DNA of 64,000 bases from Clostridiales bacterium (lineage in GTDB: Bacteria; Bacillota_A; Clostridia; Oscillospirales; Oscillospiraceae): NCBI GenBank assembly GCA_019410105.1, contig DXTB01000002.1, forward strand, positions 15,940-79,939, read 5' to 3'. Position 1 is the first letter of the stretch; every line of letters begins with the position of its first letter. The position numbers were made by a program, and so were the translations under genes. The notes under the pieces are model-generated. The model was not told where the DNA came from. It was given only the letters and a program-made list of their open reading frames with translations, and did not search any database. Below are positions 31,334 through 40,260 of the stretch, in pieces.

Positions 31334-32651
31334 CCGGGTGCTGTCCGCCGCCCGGCAGACGGCGGGAGCGCAGAAGGAGACGACCGGCCCCAAACATCTG
31401 GCGCCCGGAAAGCGGCGCCCGGTGCTCCGGGCGGCAGTATGCGCCGCCTGTGCACTGGCGCTGGTGGTAGGTTCTGTAACGCTGGGGCCCATTGGCGGCG
31501 GAGAGCCCGGAGAGAGCGGCGCGCCGGTAACAGCCCTGCCCAGCTTCTCCTTCGGCCTGACGGCTTATGCCGCTGACACGGGGGAGCGTTACGAGGCGAA
31601 CGCCAACGGGGGGCTGGCCTTCAGCACAGCCGGTCAAGTCTCCTGGTCTGCCGAGGGCGGCCACTACACCGGCTGTCTGTTCCAGGTGACCGGGGAGAAT
31701 ATTCGAACCATTTCCCTTGCCATTGACCGGGAGGCGCTGTACCGCAGCAGAACTCTGACCAACCTCTCCAGAGAAGAGGTGCAGAACTATCTGGAGGCCG
31801 AGGCCAACGGCACGGAGTACCGGCTTTCCAGCGGCGAAGGAGTGATCCATGCCGTTTATGGCGAGGAGGAAGAGGGGCCCCTGACCATGGAGGTGGTGAC
31901 GGATCTGGGCGCTGCCGTCACGGAGGGCTATGACCCGGAGGTGCGCTATGGATTCCTGATTCCGGACACCGGCGATATCGACTGGGACAGGGATCCCCGG
32001 GCGGCGAATCAGGAGAGCATCGACCGGATGGACGGCGCCCGGCTGACGGTGACGGTGACCTTCACTGACGGTTCGGAGCAGACCAAGACCTACACGCTGT
32101 CCACAGGGCGGCTGAAGGTGGAATATGACGCAAACAGCCCCGGCGGGATCCTCCTGCCCCAGTTGGCCGGTGATGAAGACCCGTGGCTCTACGGCGTCTA
32201 TGCGGTGGATGAGACGGCCAGCCGTTTCCTCCAGTGGCCGGTGCAGGGAGCCAACACCATCAGCCTCTCCAACCCCTATGGTACCCCCCGGTGGCAGCCG
32301 GGCGGCAAGACCTGTGAAACTCACACCGGAATCGACATTGCCGCGCCGGAGGGCGAGGCAGTCCTGGCCGCAGCGGGCGGCACTGTGGTGGAGTCCGGCT
32401 ATGACGTGGAGCGAGGCAATTATGTGGTGATCGACCACGGGGACGGCCTTTCTACCCTATATGGCCAGTGCCGGGACTTTACAGTGGAGGAGGGCGACAC
32501 CGTCCGGGCCGGGGAGATGATCGGTGCCGTGGGGAAGACCGGCATGGCAACAGGGGCCCATCTCCACTTTGAGGTCCGCCAGGACGGAGAGCCCCAGAAC
32601 CCGGTGGCCTATTTTGACAGCGACGTGCGGGACACCCTCCGCATGGGCTGA
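31272..32651 (+). CDS. Anti-sigma-like transmembrane protein fused to M23 metallopeptidase domain
   Basis: 459 aa. A cytoplasmic N-terminus of about 50 residues (MKKNDYQNLMEHIQPPAGLN) and one membrane helix (about 52-76) lead to an extracytoplasmic region of about 240 residues and a C-terminal LytM/M23 domain with the zinc ligands H351 and D355 (THTGIDIAAPEG) and H432 with H430 (GAHLHFEVR). The HxxxD and HxH pairs are intact, so peptidoglycan endopeptidase activity is possible. It overlaps the sigma gene by 62 nt and has GGAGGAG 6 nt before its ATG. By position and N-terminus it is the anti-sigma factor; the outer domain would link wall state to the sigma factor. The anti-sigma role is inferred. 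Confidence 0.8.
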   Translation: MKKNDYQNLMEHIQPPAGLNDRVLSAARQTAGAQKETTGPKHLAPGKRRPVLRAAVCAACALALVVGSVTLGPIGGGEPGESGAPVTALPSFSFGLTAYAADTGERYEANANGGLAFSTAGQVSWSAEGGHYTGCLFQVTGENIRTISLAIDREALYRSRTLTNLSREEVQNYLEAEANGTEYRLSSGEGVIHAVYGEEEEGPLTMEVVTDLGAAVTEGYDPEVRYGFLIPDTGDIDWDRDPRAANQESIDRMDGARLTVTVTFTDGSEQTKTYTLSTGRLKVEYDANSPGGILLPQLAGDEDPWLYGVYAVDETASRFLQWPVQGANTISLSNPYGTPRWQPGGKTCETHTGIDIAAPEGEAVLAAAGGTVVESGYDVERGNYVVIDHGDGLSTLYGQCRDFTVEEGDTVRAGEMIGAVGKTGMATGAHLHFEVRQDGEPQNPVAYFDSDVRDTLRMG

Positions 32652-32675
32652 CCGGTCCTCTGTGAAAAGAACAGT

Positions 32676-32709
32676 GAGCGCGGCGCGGAATTTGTTCCGC
32701 GCCGCGCTC
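32676..32709. terminator. Bidirectional terminator between ECF operon and glycerate kinase gene
   Basis: A 15-bp perfect stem (32676-32690 with 32695-32709), loop TTTG, plus tail GTCTTTTC; the minus side has TGTTCTTTTC. Confidence 0.85.
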
Positions 32710-32732
32710 GTCTTTTCAAAAATCCACTCATG

Positions 32733-33875
32733 TCATCGGGCGGTCCGGAACGCATTGTAGAGCCGGAAGAGATCCTCCAGGGCGGCGCACAGATCTGCCC
32801 GGGCGGACTGGCGGGCTACCTCCCAGGGCACGGCGCGACGGTTGGTGGACACGATAGCGGTGACGCCCTCTTGATAGGCGTCCTCCGCGCCGGGGGCCAC
32901 GTCGCCCACCACGGCCACCACCGGGATCCGTGTCTGCCGGGCCCGGTGGGCGATGCCGATGACCACCTTGCCCCGAAGGCTCTGACAGTCGATACGGCCC
33001 TCGCCGGTCAGGACCGCGGTGGCACCAGGCAGCAGGGCATCGAAGCCCACGGTGTCCAGGACTGTCTCGATCCCCATCTGCAGGCGACTGCCCAGGAAGG
33101 CCATCACACCGGCTCCCATGCCGCCGGCGGCGCCAGCACCGGGAAGGTCTGCGATCTCCCGGCCCAGGTCCTGGCGGATCACCTCCGACAGGTGGCGCAG
33201 ATTCCGGTCCAGACGGGTCACCATATCAGGGTCCGCCCCCTTCTGGGGGCCGAAGACGGCGCTGGCGCCATTGGGACCGCAGAGGGGGTTGTCCACATCG
33301 CACATGGTCACGATCTCCACACCGTTCAGCAGGGGGGAGCGATGGGACATGTCGATCCGGCACAACCGGTCCAGCGTGCCGCCTACGGGGACGTACTCCG
33401 CCCCGGTGCCATCCAGAAAGCGGACGCCCAGAGCGGCGGCACAGCCGCAGCCGCCGTCGTTGGTGGCACTGCCGCCCAGGCCCAGAATGATGCGCCTGGC
33501 GCCGTCCCGGATCGCCGCCAGAATCAGCTCTCCCACGCCGTAGGTGGTGGCTCCCTCAGCACAGAGACGGCCCTCCATCAGGGACAGGCCTGCGGCGGCG
33601 GCCATCTCGATCACGGCGGTGTAGCCATCGGCCAGCAGACCGTAAAAACCAGAGATCTTACGAAAATCCGGACCGGTGCAGGGCACCTCTACCCGGTGGC
33701 CGCCCATGGCGGCCAGAAACGCCTCCACGCTCCCCTCGCCGCCATCCGCTACGGGAATGGAGACCACCTCTGCATCCGGCACGTGGCGCAGAAGGGCCTC
33801 CCGCATCAGCCGGCAGATCTCCAGGGAGGACATGGTCCCCTTGAAGGAGTCCGGCATGAGAATCCACTTTGACAT
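32733..33875 (-). CDS. glxK: Glycerate kinase (GarK/GlxK family)
   Basis: 380 aa. LMPDSFKGTMSS at the start, PVADGGEGSVEAFL, GLGGSATNDGGCG and VLTGEGRIDCQSLRGK are diagnostic of the bacterial glycerate 2-kinase family, which phosphorylates D-glycerate to 2-phosphoglycerate. It is the last gene of the island operon and would feed its product into lower glycolysis. GAGGAGG lies about 8 nt before the ATG. The five genes between 33.9 and 41.8 kb upstream on this strand provide its likely substrate. Confidence 0.94.
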   Translation of the reverse strand: MSKWILMPDSFKGTMSSLEICRLMREALLRHVPDAEVVSIPVADGGEGSVEAFLAAMGGHRVEVPCTGPDFRKISGFYGLLADGYTAVIEMAAAAGLSLMEGRLCAEGATTYGVGELILAAIRDGARRIILGLGGSATNDGGCGCAAALGVRFLDGTGAEYVPVGGTLDRLCRIDMSHRSPLLNGVEIVTMCDVDNPLCGPNGASAVFGPQKGADPDMVTRLDRNLRHLSEVIRQDLGREIADLPGAGAAGGMGAGVMAFLGSRLQMGIETVLDTVGFDALLPGATAVLTGEGRIDCQSLRGKVVIGIAHRARQTRIPVVAVVGDVAPGAEDAYQEGVTAIVSTNRRAVPWEVARQSARADLCAALEDLFRLYNAFRTAR

Positions 33876-33929
33876 GAGTTTCCTCCTCTCTGGATGCGCG
33901 GGGCGGGCGGAAGGCCCGCCCCGGTCCGG

Positions 33930-34898
33930 TCACGGGTTGACCACGTTGATGGGGGCGCCCTGAAGGTAGGCCCGCACGTTGTCCACGGTGCAGTCCATGA
34001 TGCGCTGGCGGCTCTCCCTGGGGGCCCAGGAGATATGGGGGGTGAGGATGCAGTTCTTGGCGGTCAGCAGGGGGTTGTCGCCCCGGATGGGCTCTGTGGA
34101 CACCACATCCAGCCCGGCGGCCGCCACCTTGCCGGAGTTCAGGGCGTCCGCCAGGTCCTGCTCCACCACCATCTGGCCCCGGCTGTTATTGATGATGATG
34201 ACCCCGTCCTTCATCTTGGCGATGTTCTCCCGGTTGATGATGCCGGTGTTGAAGGGGAACAGGGGCATTTGGAGGCCCAGAACGTCGGACCGGGCGAACA
34301 GTTCGTCCAGGGAGACGTACTCCACCCCCAGCTGCAGAGCTTCGTCCCGCTGGCGCATGTCGTAGGCGATGACATGCATCCCCAGGGCCGATGCGATGGC
34401 GGCAGTGTGGATGCCGATGTTCCCGCAGCCAAGCAGGCCGTATGTCTTTCCCGCCAGCTCGATCAGGGGGTAGTCCCAGTAGCACCAGTCCGGGCACTGT
34501 TCCCATTTCCCGCTCTTTACCGTATCATTATGATAACCGATGTGATGGCAGATTTCAAGCAGCAGGGCGATGGCAAACTGGCTGACGGAATGGGTGCCGT
34601 AGACCGGCACGTTGGAGACAGGGATGCCCTTCTCTTTTGCGCAGGCTATGTCGACCACGTTATAGCCGGTGGCCAGCATGGCGATGAAGCGCATGGAGGG
34701 ACAGGCGTCCATCACTCGGCGGGAGATGGGGGTCTTGTTAGTGAGGACCACCTCCGCACCGCCGATCCGGGAGATGATCTCGTCCTCATCGGTGAGGCTG
34801 GTGCGGTCGTAAACCGTCAGGTCTCCCAGCTTCTCCAATTCTCCCCAGCTGAGATCGCCGGGGTTTTCCGTGTATCCGTCCAAAATGACGATGTGCAT
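33930..34898 (-). CDS. D-2-hydroxyacid dehydrogenase, glycerate dehydrogenase/hydroxypyruvate reductase-like
   Basis: 322 aa. YGLLGCGNIGIHTAAIASALG binds NAD; the catalytic Arg is in INNSRGQMV, the Glu in STEPIRGDNPLL and the His in LTPHISWAPRESRQR. The N-terminal wording (ILDGYTENPGDLSWGELEKLG) is that of HprA-type glycerate dehydrogenases. With glycerate kinase directly downstream, reduction of hydroxypyruvate or tartronate semialdehyde to glycerate is the likely job. The start at 34898 has AGGAGG about 6 nt upstream. Confidence 0.9.
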   Translation of the reverse strand: MHIVILDGYTENPGDLSWGELEKLGDLTVYDRTSLTDEDEIISRIGGAEVVLTNKTPISRRVMDACPSMRFIAMLATGYNVVDIACAKEKGIPVSNVPVYGTHSVSQFAIALLLEICHHIGYHNDTVKSGKWEQCPDWCYWDYPLIELAGKTYGLLGCGNIGIHTAAIASALGMHVIAYDMRQRDEALQLGVEYVSLDELFARSDVLGLQMPLFPFNTGIINRENIAKMKDGVIIINNSRGQMVVEQDLADALNSGKVAAAGLDVVSTEPIRGDNPLLTAKNCILTPHISWAPRESRQRIMDCTVDNVRAYLQGAPINVVNP

Positions 34899-34965
34899 TT
34901 CATTCCTCCTGTCTGTGTGTCCCCCGGCCCGCAGGGGCCGGGGGACAGCCGATTCCACTGGAAAG

Positions 34966-36018
34966 TCAGCAGGATTGCAGCAGTTCCAGCGGGACGCCGT
35001 ACCTGGCGGCCAGATCCGCGAAGTCCTGCTCAATGGCGGGGCTGATGTCGATACCCTCCCGCTCCGCCTGCCGGGTCAGATGGAACTCGATCTCCCCGGG
35101 GATCATGATCTCCCGGAAGCCCGGTGCCGTGGGGGCGGCCTTCAGCTCATCATACATGGCGTCGGTCCGGGCTTTGAAGGTTTCCAGATCCACGAATCTG
35201 CCGATGTCGATGGCGCCCATGAAGTACCCCACACCGGAGGGCTCCTTGGGATCCTCGAACATCCGGGGGATTTGGCGGCTGTTGTTGCCACCGCAGAGGC
35301 AGCAGCAGATCACGTCGATAATCAGGGCCAGGGCGTAGCCTTTGGCGCCGCCCAGGGGTGTCAGGGCACCCTTGTTGGCTACAGCGGGGTCTGTGGTGGG
35401 GCTGCCGTCCGGAGCCAGGGCCCAGTTGTCGGGAATGGACTTGCCCTCCTTCAGGGCCAGAGCGATCTTGCCCTTGGCCACGGTACTGGTGGCCATGTCC
35501 AGCACCAGATCCGGGTACTTGCCGGAGGGCACCGCCACCGTCAGGGGATTGGTGCCCAACATGGCGGTGGCACCGCCGAAGGGAGCCACCAGGGCGGGGG
35601 AGTTGCAGATGTTGAAGCCGATCATGCCCTCTGCCGCGGCCTGCATGGCGTAGAAGCCGCCGAAGCCGTAGTGAGAGGCATGATTTACGGTGCAAAAGCT
35701 GACACCGTATTCCTTGGCTCGCCGGATGCACGCCTGCATGGCGGCAGTGCCGATGGTGGAGCCCATGCCGTTGTTTCCGTCCATAGAGAACACGGCACCA
35801 CTGTCCATGGTGATGGTGGGCTGGGCGGTGGCGGAGGTGCACCCCCGCTCGATGCGGGTCACATAACCGCTCAGGCGGGTCATGCCGTGGGAGCGGACGC
35901 CCCGCATGTCGCTGAACAGCAGGTTCTTCAGCAGCGTCTCGGCGTCCTGGTGGGACATACCTGCCTTCTCCGCCACCTGAATGCCGAACTGCCGCAGGGA
36001 TTCGACTGTGTATTTCAT
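34966..36018 (-). CDS. Ldh2-family malate/lactate/ureidoglycolate-type dehydrogenase
   Basis: 350 aa. HQDAETLLKNLLFSDMRGVR, SHGMTRLSGYV, the catalytic-region HASHYGFGGFYA, FGGTAMLGTNP-like PFGGATAMLGTNPL and DMATSTVAKGKI match the type-2 malate/L-lactate dehydrogenase family (unlike Rossmann dehydrogenases). Members oxidise L-malate, L-sulfolactate, ureidoglycolate or 2,3-diketogulonate analogues with NAD(P). Substrate is open; the context points to a hydroxy-acid imported by the TctABC system. AGAGG lies before the ATG at 36018. Confidence 0.9.
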   Translation of the reverse strand: MKYTVESLRQFGIQVAEKAGMSHQDAETLLKNLLFSDMRGVRSHGMTRLSGYVTRIERGCTSATAQPTITMDSGAVFSMDGNNGMGSTIGTAAMQACIRRAKEYGVSFCTVNHASHYGFGGFYAMQAAAEGMIGFNICNSPALVAPFGGATAMLGTNPLTVAVPSGKYPDLVLDMATSTVAKGKIALALKEGKSIPDNWALAPDGSPTTDPAVANKGALTPLGGAKGYALALIIDVICCCLCGGNNSRQIPRMFEDPKEPSGVGYFMGAIDIGRFVDLETFKARTDAMYDELKAAPTAPGFREIMIPGEIEFHLTRQAEREGIDISPAIEQDFADLAARYGVPLELLQSC

Positions 36019-36033
36019 GGGAAAGACCTCTTT

Positions 36034-36774
36034 CTACAGATGTTCTTGCTTCGGCGCAATGGCCGCCCGGCGGCGCTGCATCTCGCCCCGCCAGGCCATG
36101 ATCTCTTTAGCGGTGACCCTCTCACCCCGGGCGATAGCGGCTTGACAGGGCCCCTTCAAAGCTTCCTCGGCGTCCATGGCCCGGACGCAGGCCTCTGCCA
36201 GCTGCCCGGCGATCTCCTGGGGGATGACGATGGCGCCGTGGGCATCCGCATGGATCAGGTCGCCGGGGCGGACCGTCATGCCGCAGATGTCCACCGCTGT
36301 GCCGGCCTCTACCATGTGGATGTAGGCGTGGGAGATCAGCACCTCCTTGGAGAACAGGTAGAACCCGACCCTCTTTACTTCCTCGATGTCCCGGACGCCG
36401 CCGTCGGTGATGACGCCGATGCAGCCCAGGGCCCGGTGGACCGTGGCCTGTACGTCACCCCAAAAGGAGCCCACCGGCACCCGGTCCAGGTCTTGAATGG
36501 CTGCCACCATGGGCAGGTCGAAGTCCTCATACTGGCGGTAATATGCCTCCATCACCGCGCTGTGGGCCGGCGTGGCCGGCTGCCGGGCGGAGATGACGCC
36601 GGTGCGGGCATAGCCCACCATGGGTTTGTCGCTCATGGCGGCGCGCATCCGAAGCTCCGGCCGGGTGAAGCCCTCGGTCCGGCCCCGGACACCAAAGCCC
36701 TCGATGGCGTTGCAGATGGTGGGGGTGTCAAACTGGGCCAGGGCGTCCAGCTGTTCCTGTGTCAGAAACGCCAT
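36034..36774 (-). CDS. RraA/HMG-aldolase-family protein
   Basis: 246 aa. The family signature GVITDGGVRDIEEVKRVGF (Gly-x-Arg-Asp) and the following HADAHGAIVIP are intact. RraA-like proteins in catabolic clusters are class II, metal-dependent 4-hydroxy-4-methyl-2-oxoglutarate/4-carboxy-4-hydroxy-2-oxoadipate aldolases or oxaloacetate decarboxylases, rather than RNase E inhibitors. Here it sits between an HpcH/HpaI aldolase (ending 2 nt before it) and a dehydrogenase, so an aldolase or decarboxylase role is likely. Confidence 0.87.
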   Translation of the reverse strand: MAFLTQEQLDALAQFDTPTICNAIEGFGVRGRTEGFTRPELRMRAAMSDKPMVGYARTGVISARQPATPAHSAVMEAYYRQYEDFDLPMVAAIQDLDRVPVGSFWGDVQATVHRALGCIGVITDGGVRDIEEVKRVGFYLFSKEVLISHAYIHMVEAGTAVDICGMTVRPGDLIHADAHGAIVIPQEIAGQLAEACVRAMDAEEALKGPCQAAIARGERVTAKEIMAWRGEMQRRRAAIAPKQEHL

Positions 36775-36775
36775 C

Positions 36776-37579
36776 TCAGTACGCCCTTCCCAGCTGGTCC
36801 AGCACGGCGTGGGAGGTCTGCATCACGTTCTTGGCGCCGCTGACGATGTAGTTGAAGTCAAAGTTCATGCACATATAGTTGACACCACGGCGTATCCAGT
36901 CGGTGACGAACTTCTCGCTGCAGGCGCCGGAGACGCCGAAGAGCTTGCCGGTGCCGGCCAGGGCCTGGCCGATCTTGTCAAATTGCTCCTGCACCTCCGG
37001 GTCGTTAACGGTGTAGGTGCGCTCCGGGGTGTTCATGCTCATGGTGAAGTCGTTGGGTCCCACCACGAAGCCGCTGATGCCGGGGAGTTTGGCAATCTCC
37101 GGCAGGTCCTTTACCACGTCAATGTGCTCGATCTGTACAATGGTGAGGATATATTTGTCCGTGTCGGCCACATACGCATTCTTGTCCCAGATGCCGTAGT
37201 TGACTGCCCGGCGGGTGCCCATGCCCCGGATGCCGTCAGGGGGGTAGTGGGTGGCGGCGGCGGCCTGCTTGGCCTCTTCCAGCGAACAGACCATGGGCAC
37301 CACGATGCCGTCCGCCCCCATGTCCAGGATGGCCTTGATGATGACGGGATCGTTCCAGGGCACCCGGACGATGCCGGCGGCGCCGGCGGCCCGGCAGGCC
37401 ATCAGATGGTTCTGGATATCCTTGCGGTCGATGGCGCTGTGTTCGCCGTCGATCCAGATGAAGTCGAAGCCGCAGCCGGCGATCATCTCGGTGACGAAGG
37501 GGCTGTCAAAGCCCACGTGGGACCCGATGGCCAGCTTGCCGGCGGCCACTTTGTCGGTGATCTTGTGCGCATTATACAT
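36776..37579 (-). CDS. HpcH/HpaI-family class II aldolase
   Basis: 267 aa. KLAIGSHVGFDSPFVTEMIA, WIDGEHSAID with the His and acidic residues of the metal site, GIRGMGTRRAVNYG and FVVGPNDFTMSM are hallmarks of the HpcH/HpaI/GarL aldolases, which cleave 2-keto-3-deoxy acids or 4-hydroxy-2-oxo acids to pyruvate plus an aldehyde. GarL produces tartronate semialdehyde, which would suit the glycerate dehydrogenase and glycerate kinase downstream. AAAGGAGG lies about 9 nt before the ATG at 37579; the longer frame to 37672 crosses a terminator. Confidence 0.9.
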   Translation of the reverse strand: MYNAHKITDKVAAGKLAIGSHVGFDSPFVTEMIAGCGFDFIWIDGEHSAIDRKDIQNHLMACRAAGAAGIVRVPWNDPVIIKAILDMGADGIVVPMVCSLEEAKQAAAATHYPPDGIRGMGTRRAVNYGIWDKNAYVADTDKYILTIVQIEHIDVVKDLPEIAKLPGISGFVVGPNDFTMSMNTPERTYTVNDPEVQEQFDKIGQALAGTGKLFGVSGACSEKFVTDWIRRGVNYMCMNFDFNYIVSGAKNVMQTSHAVLDQLGRAY

Positions 37580-37610
37580 GGGAAATTCCTCCTTTAGTAA
37601 TACATGAGGG

Positions 37611-37652
37611 CAAAAAGACGGCAGGTCCGGCCGGTGACCAGCCAGACCTGCC
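37611..37652 (-). terminator. Minus-strand terminator between tctC and aldolase gene
   Basis: A 15-position stem (37638-37652 with 37620-37634) with a 3-nt loop and CTTTTT beyond. Two positions pair only as G-U on the minus transcript and mismatch on the plus transcript, so the structure is meant for the minus strand. It should reduce read-through from the transporter genes into the enzyme genes. Confidence 0.75.
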
Positions 37653-37678
37653 GCTGTGAGGACGCTGGTCAATGGAGA

Positions 37679-38683
37679 TTACTTGAAGTAGTCGGCATAG
37701 GCCATCATCTTCTCGTTCTCTTCCTGAATGTAGGCAATAGACTCCTCGGTGTCGAGGAAATAGGGAGTCTGGTTGTAGGCGGTCTTGATCTCCTCGGCAT
37801 ACTCCGGCATCTCAGAGATTTCTTTGAACGCCTGGGCAAATTTCTGGCAGATGGCAGGATCGGTCCCCTTGGGGAACATGACATAGTACATCAGATCGTA
37901 GGAGAGATTCACACCCTGTTCCAGACAGGTGGGCACGTCGGGCAGGTAGTCCAGCCGCTCGGAGGTCGTGACTGCCAGATACTTAAAATCACCGGAGGTC
38001 ACATAATCCTGTACGGTTCCGATGGGATTGATAATAACATCCAACTGGCCGCCCAGAAGATTCGCAACACGTTCTGCAGAGGATGAGGCATTGACGATAT
38101 TCAGCTGCGCATCTTCCTCCACATTCAGTACGACGGATGCCCAGTGAGAGGTGGCTCCAGTGTTGGCGGCGATTTTCACGGTCTGGGGATTGGCCTGGGA
38201 ATATGCAATCAGCTCCTCCATGGTGTCATAAGGAGCGTCAGCCCGCACGACCACGGCCTCGCCGGAACTCTTTCCCACCACAGCCACGGTCTCAAATGCC
38301 TCGGAACCGTAGTCGGCAATGCCGGTGGCCTGGTTGATATTCAGGCAGGTGTGATAAAACAGGCAGGTATAACCGTCGGGAGAGGCGTTCTTGACTTCCT
38401 CGGAACCCAGCGCTCCGCCATTGCCGGTGATATTGGTGACGACTACGGTCTCACCCAACACATCCTCCAGATATTTTGCATATGTGCGGGCATTAAAGTC
38501 AGTGTCGCCCCCGGCGCCCATGGGAACGATCATGTTGATGGATTTGGTGGGCCAGTCAGTGCCGCCATCCTCCGAAGAGGCATCATCGGCCGGGGTATCC
38601 GGGCTGTTGCCGCAGCCAGCCAGCAGGCTGCACATCATTACGGTTGCACAAAACAGAGAGAACAATTTCTTCCAGGTTTTCAT
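37679..38683 (-). CDS. tctC: Tripartite tricarboxylate transporter substrate-binding protein (TctC family)
   Basis: 334 aa. A lipoprotein signal (about 1-24, CSLLAGCG with the lipobox Cys) is followed by an acidic linker and a TctC/Bug-type periplasmic-binding fold (SINMIVPMGAGGDTDFNARTY, then VVTNITGNGGALGSEEV). It captures a carboxylate outside the membrane and hands it to TctA/TctB. Ligand cannot be read from the sequence. The following genes point to a hydroxy-dicarboxylate or sugar-acid. Confidence 0.94.
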   Translation of the reverse strand: MKTWKKLFSLFCATVMMCSLLAGCGNSPDTPADDASSEDGGTDWPTKSINMIVPMGAGGDTDFNARTYAKYLEDVLGETVVVTNITGNGGALGSEEVKNASPDGYTCLFYHTCLNINQATGIADYGSEAFETVAVVGKSSGEAVVVRADAPYDTMEELIAYSQANPQTVKIAANTGATSHWASVVLNVEEDAQLNIVNASSSAERVANLLGGQLDVIINPIGTVQDYVTSGDFKYLAVTTSERLDYLPDVPTCLEQGVNLSYDLMYYVMFPKGTDPAICQKFAQAFKEISEMPEYAEEIKTAYNQTPYFLDTEESIAYIQEENEKMMAYADYFK

Positions 38684-38743
38684 GTTGAATCTTCCTTTCT
38701 TGTCATGTTTAACAGCGTCTGCTGTGGTGCACGGTTGGATTCC

Positions 38744-40246
38744 TCAGGCAGTTGCCTTTTTACGGTCATTTAGCTGCTTGCGAATCGTCAGAACGATGGA
38801 GATGGCAGCCGCCACCAGGAACACACAGGAAATGGGGGATGTCACAAATGTAGAGATGTCACCGTTAGAATACATCAGCGCCCGGCGCAGGTTGGTCTCA
38901 ATGGTCTCTCCCAGCACAAAGCTCATAATCATAGGCGCCAGAGGAATGTCGAATTTGCTCATGGCATAGCCTACCAGACCGAAGAAAATGATGGACCAGC
39001 AGTCGAACAGCCGGTTATTGAGTGCGAAGGCACCGACTACGCACAACACGATGATAATGGGCATCAAATAGTATTTGGGCACCTTTAAAACCTTTGCAAA
39101 CAGCCGCAGGCCAAACATCTGGACAAGGATCATCAGAATGGAGGCAACCACCATGGCGGCAAACACGCCGTATACCACATCGGGGTGGGTGGTGAACAGC
39201 AGGGGACCGGGCTGGACACCGTGGACGATCAGACCACCAAGCAGCATAGCCGTAGCTGCATCACCCGGAATGCCCAAGGTGAGCAAAGGAATCATGGCCC
39301 CGCCGATGGTGGCGTTATTGGCGGACTCGGAGGCGACTACGCCGTCAATAATGCCGGTTCCAAATTTCTCCGGGGTTTTGGATTTGTTTTTAATCACTGT
39401 GTATGCCAACAGATTGGATGTGGCACCACCGATGCCGGGCAAAACACCAATGCCGGTGCCAATCAGCGCGGAAATCAGGAAATTCCATTTCTGGCTCAAA
39501 AATTCTTTTAGGGTGAAGCCGAATCCCTTGCCGGAGAACTGCATCACTTGGCCGGAGCCAGCAGCGAGAGCCTTTTTGTTCGCGGCAGTGCTGAGGATTT
39601 CTGAAATGGCATAGAGGCCCACCAGCACGGTCAGAATGTCGAAGCCTCCGCGGAGACCGGAAAAGCCGAAGGTATAACGGCTGACGGCATCAATTGGGGC
39701 TGCGCCTACGGTGATGAACATAATGCCTAGAGCCGCAGAGATCAGCCCCTTAATCAAAGATTTCCCTGCCAAGCTGGCAATCAGGGTCAGGGCGAATACC
39801 GAAACAGAGAAATACTCCGCAGGCCCGAATTTTAGAGCGAAATTAGCAATGATTGGGGAGACAAATACGAGGATCAGAATGCCGAAAATCGTGCCCAGAA
39901 AAGAGAACACCGTGCCCACACCCAGAGCCTTGTAGGCCTGCCCTTTTCTGGCCAGCGGAGTTCCGTCAAAACAGGTGGCCACAGAGGCCGGTGTGCCGGG
40001 AATGTTGATCAGGATGGCTGCAATCAGACCACCGGACACGGCACCAATATAAATTGCCATCAGCAGCGCCATGCCTTTGATGGGCCCAAGACTGTATGTA
40101 ACCGGCAGAAACAGCGCAATGCCGGTCACTGCGGTCAAACCGGGAACGGAGCCGAAAATAATGCCCACAATGACACCGAGAATCATCAACGCCAGCGTAT
40201 CCGGTGTTGCGATTGCTGCGATGCCGTCGATAAAAAGATCTAACAT
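38744..40246 (-). CDS. tctA: Tripartite tricarboxylate transporter large permease TctA
   Basis: 500 aa, about twelve hydrophobic segments. GIIFGSVPGLTAVTGIALFLPVTY and ILINIPGTPASVATCFDG near the N-terminus are the conserved TctA motifs, with a repeat of GVLPGIGGATSNLLAY around residue 255. It forms the translocation pathway of the TTT carboxylate importer, driven by an ion gradient. GAGGAGG lies 8 nt before the ATG; tctB lies 14 nt upstream. The region is visibly richer in A+T than the flanks. Confidence 0.95.
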   Translation of the reverse strand: MLDLFIDGIAAIATPDTLALMILGVIVGIIFGSVPGLTAVTGIALFLPVTYSLGPIKGMALLMAIYIGAVSGGLIAAILINIPGTPASVATCFDGTPLARKGQAYKALGVGTVFSFLGTIFGILILVFVSPIIANFALKFGPAEYFSVSVFALTLIASLAGKSLIKGLISAALGIMFITVGAAPIDAVSRYTFGFSGLRGGFDILTVLVGLYAISEILSTAANKKALAAGSGQVMQFSGKGFGFTLKEFLSQKWNFLISALIGTGIGVLPGIGGATSNLLAYTVIKNKSKTPEKFGTGIIDGVVASESANNATIGGAMIPLLTLGIPGDAATAMLLGGLIVHGVQPGPLLFTTHPDVVYGVFAAMVVASILMILVQMFGLRLFAKVLKVPKYYLMPIIIVLCVVGAFALNNRLFDCWSIIFFGLVGYAMSKFDIPLAPMIMSFVLGETIETNLRRALMYSNGDISTFVTSPISCVFLVAAAISIVLTIRKQLNDRKKATA

Positions 40247-40260
40247 GTGATGTCCTCCTC

